Source: Micromonosporaceae bacterium
GTDB lineage: Bacteria > Actinomycetota > Actinomycetes > Mycobacteriales > Micromonosporaceae
NCBI GenBank assembly: GCA_019689695.1
Contig: JADGHA010000122.1
Span: 1 to 10,041 of the forward strand
Direction: 5' to 3'
Length of the DNA: 10,041 nucleotides
The notes beneath the pieces were generated by a model, which was given only the letters and a program-made list of their open reading frames with translations, did no database searches and had not been told where the DNA came from. Both the position numbers and the translations under genes were made by a program. This document shows, one piece after another, positions 6,115 to 10,041 of this stretch; the first letter of the stretch is position 1; every line of letters starts with the position of its first letter.

Positions 6115-6522
6115 TCAGCGGGACGAGCGGTTGAAGACGACGTTGATCGCGACGATCGCGACCCAGGAGACGAGGGTCACGGCCAGCCCGATGCCGCCCT
6201 TGAAGGCGGCGCCGATGCCGGACAGCGGGATGGCGAGCACCAGCGAGGTGATGGCCAGCGCCAGCCGCGGGCCAATGTTGCGCCGGTCGGCCTCCGGCGG
6301 TCGCGGCCAGGTCGCCGCGGCGCGGTGCTGGGCGATCCGCTCGTCGACCCGGGCGTCGATGGCCTGACCCACCCGGCTCAGGAAACCGGCGACCAGCGCC
6401 TGCTCGGCCTCGATGCCCAGCTCCCGGCGCGCGGCGAGCGCACCGGCCAGGTCGTCCGGATCCGCGTCGAGCGGGCGGGTCGGCACCCCCGCTCGCTTCC
6501 ACGCCACGTTGTCGTTCGCCAC
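6115..6522 (-). CDS. Small two-TM membrane protein of unknown function
   Basis: I do not recognise a characterised family. GTG 6522 gives 135 aa (MANDNVAWKRAG) and has GAGG at 6534-6531 with an 8-nt spacer; GTG 6531, three codons upstream, would overlap that ribosome site, so 6522 is preferred. The N-terminal ~80 residues are soluble and helical, rich in Ala, Asp, Glu and Arg (for example DPDDLAGALAARRELGIEAEQAL). Two hydrophobic segments follow at about 85-106 and 110-130, joined by a very short turn, giving a hairpin with both ends on the same side, probably cytoplasmic. It is convergent with the sugar operon and divergent from the DedA gene, with only ~70 bp between their starts, so the pair may share a promoter region. 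Function unknown. Confidence 0.75.
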   Translation of the reverse strand: MANDNVAWKRAGVPTRPLDADPDDLAGALAARRELGIEAEQALVAGFLSRVGQAIDARVDERIAQHRAAATWPRPPEADRRNIGPRLALAITSLVLAIPLSGIGAAFKGGIGLAVTLVSWVAIVAINVVFNRSSR

Positions 6523-6593
6523 CAGGACCACCTCATCTGGCCGGCAGTACTCGTCGTCACGATGCTATTTCCGCTCTCTGTCGGCGGGCATCG

Positions 6594-7271
6594 GTGAAGG
6601 TCCCCGAGCCGCTGCTCGGGGACTTCCCCGAGGCCGGTCGGGGTACCGTGGTCGGCGTGTTTCTGGAGGGCCTGCTGACGCTGCCTCCGGGGCTGGTGTA
6701 TCTGGTGGTCGGTGCCCTGGTCTTCGCCGAGGACGCGATCTTTGTCGGGTTCGTCCTGCCCGGCGAGACCGCCGCCATCCTCGGCGGGGTCGCCGCCAGC
6801 CAGGGTCACGCCTCGCTCGCCGGCATGCTGCTGATCGTGGTCCTCGCCGCGGTGGTCGGCGACAGCGTCGGGTACGAGGTCGGCAAGCAGCTCGGTCCGC
6901 GCATCCTCGGCATTTCGCTGCTGCGGCGGCGGGCCGACCAGCTGGAGCGGGCGCGCTCCTTCCTCGCCCGGCGTGGCGGGGTGGCGGTGTTCCTCGGCCG
7001 GTTCACCGCGTTCTTCCGGGCCGTGATGCCGGCGCTGGCCGGGATCGCGCAGATGCCGTACCGCCGGTTCCTGGTCTTCAACGTCGCCGGCGGCCTGGTC
7101 TGGGGCGCCGGCGTGGTGCTGCTGGGGTTCCTCGCCGGCAACTCGTACGAGGCGGTGGAGCGGGTGGCCGGCCGGGCGGTGGCGGTCGTCCTCGTCGTGG
7201 TCGTGCTGGCCGGGCTGGTCGCCTGGCACCTGCGGCGGCGGCGTCGGGAACGCCGGGTCACCAGGGCGTAG
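6594..7271 (+). CDS. DedA-family membrane protein
   Basis: DedA (SNARE-associated, VTT domain) integral membrane protein, 225 aa, normal length. Members act in membrane homeostasis; some recycle undecaprenyl phosphate or move other lipids, probably coupled to protons. Features: FAED (E46) and the re-entrant LPGE (E58) correspond to the essential acidic residues described in E. coli YqjA; GRFTAFFRAVMPALAG at 135-150 supplies the conserved arginines (R136, R142) and the G-x3-P pattern; then FNVAGGLVWG near 162-171. A final membrane helix (about 193-212) ends in a strongly basic tail (RRRRRERR). The start is uncertain: GTG 6594 has coding-like third positions downstream but a weak ribosome site, while GTG 6657 gives VFLEGLLTLPP, closer to my memory of the family N-terminus. 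It is monocistronic between a divergent gene and a convergent one. Confidence 0.9.
   Translation: MKVPEPLLGDFPEAGRGTVVGVFLEGLLTLPPGLVYLVVGALVFAEDAIFVGFVLPGETAAILGGVAASQGHASLAGMLLIVVLAAVVGDSVGYEVGKQLGPRILGISLLRRRADQLERARSFLARRGGVAVFLGRFTAFFRAVMPALAGIAQMPYRRFLVFNVAGGLVWGAGVVLLGFLAGNSYEAVERVAGRAVAVVLVVVVLAGLVAWHLRRRRRERRVTRA
6598..6643 (+). promoter_or_regulatory. Overlapping mutually exclusive hairpins at 5' end of DedA gene
   Basis: Four arms of one sequence alternate: TCCCCGAGC (6601-6609), GCTCGGGGA (6614-6622), CCCCGAG (6626-6632) and TCGGGG (6638-6643). Arms 1+2 form a 9-bp stem (extendable to 6598-6625), arms 2+3 a 7-bp stem with a 4-nt loop, and arms 3+4 a 6-bp stem. Only some can exist together, as in an attenuator or start-site switch. 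If translation begins at GTG 6594 they lie inside the coding sequence; if at GTG 6657 they form the leader and arm 4 covers the best purine stretch. The pairing is observed; a regulatory role is inference. Confidence 0.35.
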
Positions 7272-7275
7272 AAAG

Positions 7276-7306
7276 TGCCGGGCCGCCCTTTGTGGACGGC
7301 CCGGCA
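7276..7306. terminator. Strong terminator between DedA and cellulase genes
   Basis: TGCCGGGCCG (7276-7285) pairs perfectly with CGGCCCGGCA (7297-7306), a 10-bp GC-rich stem with an 11-nt loop. Read on the minus strand, the stem is followed by CTTTCT, a short U-rich tail, so it best fits a Rho-independent terminator for the cellulase gene; it can also stop DedA transcription. It begins 4 bp after the DedA stop codon and lies 37 bp past the cellulase stop. Confidence 0.75.
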
Positions 7307-7343
7307 GGTTGGTGTCAGCTACTTGCAGGGGGGCGGATGCTCC

Positions 7344-9131
7344 TTACAGCGGCGGGTACGCGTTCTGCATCAGCTCCTGGAACTGGGCGGAGAACCAGTG
7401 CCCGGAGAGCGGTGCGTTCGGCAGCGCGCCCGTGGGGTTGTTGCCGTTGCGGGCGTTTCCGCCGTAGTTCGGGTCGCACATCTGGTCGAAGCCCTTGCCC
7501 TCGTCGTTGTCGATGGGCTGGCTGGCGCCGTCGGACTCACCCGGCGGCTTGATCCAGACGTACGCGTCGATCCCGGCGGCCGGGGTCGCCCGCGGCCGCT
7601 CGCCCAGGCCGGCGCCGCTCTGGTTGCACCAGTTGCCGGCGTGGATGCGGCGGTCGATCCTCGCCTGGTTGACGAAGTCATCGATGTTGGACGCGCTGGT
7701 CGGTGGCCCGGTGGGCCGGTTCGGACCGCCCCAGCCGTTGCGGGAGGTGTCGATGAGCATGCCGATGTCGTTGCCGAAGGCACCCGTCAGCCGCTGGCGG
7801 AAGGCCTGGGCGAAGGTCAGCTCGTCGACGTACTGGTTCCAGTCCACCCACTTCGACTGGCGGACCGACACCCCGTTGAAGGTGGTGTTGATGTTGAAGT
7901 ACGGCTCGGTCAGCGCCGAGTAGTTCGCGGTGTTGACGATGAAGCCGTCTACGGTGTCGTAGCCGCCGACGGCGCCGGCCGCGGTGGAGGCGAGCAGGTC
8001 GGCCGCGGGCCCGAAGTTGCTGTCCCAACCGAGCCAGGCGTGGTGCGCGGCGTCGATGTAGTTGTAGACGTTCGGGATCGCGTGGAACTTGCTCAGGGCG
8101 TACTGGATGCCCTTCACGTAGTTGCCGTTCTCCTTCATGATCCGGCACATCTCAGTGGCGCCGGCCTCGCCGCCCGCGTTGGTGACCAGGTTGGGCAGCG
8201 AGTCGATCTCGATGATCGCGACGATCCGCAGGCTGCGGTAGGCAGGGTCGGCGAAGATCTCCGCGATCGGGTCGATGAACTCGGTCTTGTACCGGTCGAT
8301 CTCGTCCGGACCCAGCTCGCCGTTGGAGGCCAGCGCGGAGCAGTCCCGGCCAGGCAGGTCGTAGATGACGACCTGGATCAGGTTTGCGCCCTGCTGCAGC
8401 GCGGTGTCCATGTGCTCCCGCAGGCCCCGGGCACCCCCCGTGCCGGTGATGGCGGCGATGCGGTCCATCCAGATGCCGGTGGGCTGGTTGGCGATCCGGC
8501 TACCGCCCGGCTCGGCCGCCGCCTTGGCGGACCAGTCCGGGTTCACGTACGGCCGGGCGCCGACGTACGGGTTGTCCAGGTGCGTGCCCGGCGGCGGGTT
8601 GCTGGTCGGGCCGCTGGTCGGGCTGGTCGGCCCGCTGGTGGGGCTGGTCGGGCCGCTGGTCGGGCTGGTCGGCCCGCCGGTCGGGCTGCCGGTCACCGAC
8701 CCGGTGCAGGGCGTCCCGTTCAGCGTGAACGAGGTGGGGATCTCGTTGGTCCCCGAGTAGCTGGCGTTGAAGCCGGGGTTGGTGCTTGCGTTCGTGCCCA
8801 GGTTGCCGTTCCACGCCTCGTTGGTCAGCGTGGCCTGCTGCCCGCTCTGGCTGAACCGGCTGTTCCAGGACTGGGTGATCTGCTGGTTGCCGGAGAAGGT
8901 CCAGCGCAGTGTCCAGCCGTTGATGGGGTCGCCCAGGTTGGTGACGGTCAGGTTGGCGGTGAAGCCGGTGTTCCACTGGTTCACCGTGTAGGTGACCCGG
9001 CACCCGGCGGCCGCGCTCGCCTGGGTGGCGGCGACCACGACCATGCCGCCGCCGGCCAGCAGCGCGGCCGAGGCGGCTAGGGCGCGGCGCAGGCGAGGAT
9101 GCCTGCCACCGCGCAAGAGATTGAGTTTCAT
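7344..9131 (-). CDS. Secreted cellobiohydrolase: CBM2 plus GH6 (exo-1,4-beta-glucanase)
   Basis: Extracellular cellulase, 595 aa, that releases cellobiose from cellulose chain ends. ATG 9131 has AGGAGT (9143-9138) with a 6-nt spacer and begins a Sec-type signal peptide: KLNLLRGGRHPRLRR, hydrophobic core to about 36, cleavage near ASA-A at about 40. Residues 42-143 are a family 2 cellulose-binding module, bounded by Cys44 and Cys142, with exposed-type Trp at 53, 89 and 107. A Pro/Thr/Ser linker with heptad-like SPTSGPT repeats follows (about 144-183). The GH6 domain (about 184-595) shows VVIYDLPGRDCSALASNGEL with Asp263, IIEIDSLPNLVTN with the expected catalytic acid Asp310, AAHHAWLGW, IDTSRNGWG (Asp461) and WIKPPGESDG. 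The RDCSALASNGEL form is the exo (cellobiohydrolase) type, in contrast to the endoglucanase type. A CebR/CelR-like box lies ~206 bp upstream. Confidence 0.95.
   Translation of the reverse strand: MKLNLLRGGRHPRLRRALAASAALLAGGGMVVVAATQASAAAGCRVTYTVNQWNTGFTANLTVTNLGDPINGWTLRWTFSGNQQITQSWNSRFSQSGQQATLTNEAWNGNLGTNASTNPGFNASYSGTNEIPTSFTLNGTPCTGSVTGSPTGGPTSPTSGPTSPTSGPTSPTSGPTSNPPPGTHLDNPYVGARPYVNPDWSAKAAAEPGGSRIANQPTGIWMDRIAAITGTGGARGLREHMDTALQQGANLIQVVIYDLPGRDCSALASNGELGPDEIDRYKTEFIDPIAEIFADPAYRSLRIVAIIEIDSLPNLVTNAGGEAGATEMCRIMKENGNYVKGIQYALSKFHAIPNVYNYIDAAHHAWLGWDSNFGPAADLLASTAAGAVGGYDTVDGFIVNTANYSALTEPYFNINTTFNGVSVRQSKWVDWNQYVDELTFAQAFRQRLTGAFGNDIGMLIDTSRNGWGGPNRPTGPPTSASNIDDFVNQARIDRRIHAGNWCNQSGAGLGERPRATPAAGIDAYVWIKPPGESDGASQPIDNDEGKGFDQMCDPNYGGNARNGNNPTGALPNAPLSGHWFSAQFQELMQNAYPPL
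8601..8684. repeat. Four 21-bp tandem repeats encoding the cellulase linker
   Basis: Units begin at 8601, 8622, 8643 and 8664. Units 1 and 3 are identical over all 21 bases and the others differ by a few, followed by a degenerate partial unit. Each encodes one 7-residue Thr-Ser-Pro-Thr-Ser-Gly-Pro step of the linker between the CBM2 and the catalytic domain. The array keeps frame and probably varies in copy number between strains by slippage. Confidence 0.85.
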
Positions 9132-9327
9132 GAGGGTACTCCTCGCGACATCTCTCTCACCGCTCCAGAGCGGACGGTGAGTCGGGAAAGAGGGAGAATC
9201 AGTGCCCTTCGCCGCGCCCACCACCTGATGGCGGCTCGGCCGCACAGCCGCCGTTCCGATCCGGAATGCCCATCGGCGGCCAAGGGGGGTGCAAGCTAGC
9301 CTGGCTCCGCAACGCGAGTCGATCCAC
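9132..9327 (-). other. Long structured 5' leader of the cellulase gene
   Basis: No gene is seen on either strand here; the cellulase frame is open upstream of 9131 but the good ribosome site and signal peptide fix the start there. If transcription starts near the operator, the leader is ~190 nt and contains two hairpins: CCGCTC/GAGCGG (9160-9165 with 9168-9173), close to the ribosome site, and GGCGGCT/AGCCGCC (9230-9236 with 9246-9252). Confidence 0.4.
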
Positions 9328-9336
9328 ATCTTTACA

Positions 9337-9350
9337 TGGGATCGCTCCCA
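9337..9350. promoter_or_regulatory. CebR/CelR-type cellulose-regulator operator
   Basis: TGGGATCGCTCCCA matches 13 of 14 bases of TGGGAGCGCTCCCA, the known site of the LacI-family repressors CebR (Streptomyces) and CelR (Thermobifida), which release DNA on binding cellobiose or cello-oligosaccharides. The single mismatch is G to T at position 6, which breaks perfect symmetry. On the minus strand it sits between a possible -35 (TTGCTT, 9361-9356) and weak -10 candidates (CATGTA 9338-9333 or TAAAGAT 9334-9328), where a repressor would block the cellulase promoter. It also lies ~75 bp upstream of the divergent gene, which it might affect too. Confidence 0.75.
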
Positions 9351-9424
9351 AACACAAGCAACCGCGGCCCGGGGTACCGGAGGCCGCTGGGTTTGGACGG
9401 GGCCGGTGCGGGCAGCGAGTGCCC

Positions 9425-10041
9425 ATGGACGCGCCAGCCGTGCTGCGGCAAGCCGCCAGGAAGGCCACGAGGCTGCTGCCCTTCGACGCCGTCGCCGGTA
9501 CCCTCTCCGGACTGAGCGCGACGGCGGAGAAGCAGACCGGGCCGGACGACCCGACCACCGCGGTCTCCCGCGAGATGGTGGCGCTGGGCGCCAACCTGGC
9601 CGGCGCCGGCCTGGCCGCGGCCGGCCGCCTCAGCCGCGTCTCCCGGCTGCCGGTGGTGGTGCCGGCGCTGGCCAGTGCCACCGCCAACGTCCCCCAGCTG
9701 CGGGCGGTGATCCGCGCCAAGCTCGGCCCCGACCGGGTGGAGCCGCTGCTGGCCGCCGGCGAGGCCGCGCTCACCGTGCTCTCCGGGCAGCCGGGCGGGA
9801 TGCTGGTGGACGCGCTGCACCGCGTGCAGCGGCTGTCCGAGGCGCGGGCCCGGCAGGGCGCGTGGGCCCGCCGCGCCCGCGAACTGTTCACACCAGACGG
9901 ACCGGAACAGGAGGACACGGCAGTCTCCGCAGGCCGGCCCCGGCCCCTGCCGGACGGGCCGGTCGAGCGGTACGCCGCCCGGGCCGCGGCGGGCGCCCGC
10001 GGCCCCGCGGGGCGCGGGGGCGGCCCGGGCCCCCCCCCCCA
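9425..10041 (+). CDS. N-terminal part of large protein, possibly CtpI-like P-type ATPase (cut by window end)
   Basis: An open frame from ATG 9425 (GTG 9419 is two codons earlier) runs off the right edge, 205 complete codons visible. The protein is Ala/Leu/Arg-rich and helical: MDAPAVLRQAARKATRLLPFD, a weakly hydrophobic stretch near 52-67, VVVPALASATANVPQLRAVIRAKLG, and a final LPDGPVERYAARAA. The last motif and layout resemble, from memory, the long N-terminal extension of actinobacterial CtpI-type cation P-ATPases, whose phosphorylation motif DKTGT would lie beyond the window. That identity is tentative. No strong ribosome site is seen. Codons after about 9990 become extreme in G and C, which may be sequence error at a contig end. 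It is divergent from the cellulase and shares its upstream region. Confidence 0.55.
   Translation, partial: MDAPAVLRQAARKATRLLPFDAVAGTLSGLSATAEKQTGPDDPTTAVSREMVALGANLAGAGLAAAGRLSRVSRLPVVVPALASATANVPQLRAVIRAKLGPDRVEPLLAAGEAALTVLSGQPGGMLVDALHRVQRLSEARARQGAWARRARELFTPDGPEQEDTAVSAGRPRPLPDGPVERYAARAAAGARGPAGRGGGPGPPP
10030..10040. other. 11-base C homopolymer at window end, likely low-quality sequence
   Basis: The final ~40 bases are almost purely G and C, ending in eleven consecutive C residues. This looks like contig-end read error. Translation of the last ~15 codons of the partial gene should not be trusted. Confidence 0.5.

Noticed and set aside
8601..8684. Possible CRISPR-like array
   Set aside because: The 21-bp units are directly tandem with no spacers, in frame, and encode a Pro/Thr/Ser linker.
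7275..9080. 601-codon open frame on the plus strand opposite the cellulase
   Set aside because: The minus-strand frame is unambiguously a GH6 cellulase with conserved catalytic motifs and signal peptide. The plus frame begins inside the terminator and is repetitive Val/Gly/Arg sequence.
9132..9329. 66-residue N-terminal extension of the cellulase from 9329
   Set aside because: It would place the signal peptide internally. ATG 9131 has AGGAGT at 6 nt and starts directly with a signal peptide.

Overview
The window is very GC-rich with strong G/C preference at third codon positions, which indicates a high-GC actinobacterium. The mix of a CUT1 sugar importer without its own ATPase, a secreted family 6 cellulase with a CBM2, and a CebR/CelR-type operator fits a plant-polymer-degrading filamentous actinomycete. 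Micromonosporaceae is my best guess, from general recall and not from a search.

Left part (1-2434) looks accessory. It holds two same-strand genes for uncharacterised proteins (210-1058 and 1158-1946) that share an R-x3-E-x6-W helix motif; the first also carries a C-terminal R-x6-H motif reminiscent of HEPN-type proteins. The second gene stops inside a 36-bp scrap of an unrelated gene read on the other strand: the cluster-binding motif of an Rv2578c-like radical SAM protein. About 490 bp with no convincing gene follow, ending at a minus-strand tRNA-Lys(CTT) (2435-2507). A 9-bp direct repeat lies next to the tRNA 3' end. Together these suggest an integration or recombination scar, although no integrase is present.

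Middle (2508-6074): a ~400-bp regulatory region with a near-palindromic operator candidate and a perfect 20-bp palindrome leads into a three-gene sugar ABC operon. It encodes a Tat-type lipoprotein solute-binding protein and two CUT1 permeases, with a short 10-bp gap and then an ATGA overlap. No ATPase is encoded, so a shared MsiK-type ATPase elsewhere is expected.

Right part (6075-10041): a convergent small two-TM protein (6115-6522, minus) is divergent from a DedA-family membrane protein (6594-7271, plus) whose 5' end contains overlapping, mutually exclusive hairpins. A strong terminator separates DedA from the convergent secreted cellobiohydrolase of family GH6 (7344-9131, minus; signal peptide, CBM2, Pro/Thr/Ser linker, GH6 domain). 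A 13/14 match to the CebR/CelR cellulose-regulator box (9337-9350) lies about 206 bp upstream of the cellulase start. Finally a divergent gene (9425 onward, plus) runs off the window; it resembles the N-terminus of a large CtpI-like P-type ATPase, and the last ~40 bases look like low-quality contig end. The cellulase and the importer could act together in cello-oligosaccharide use, but their candidate operators differ, so the importer's substrate is open.
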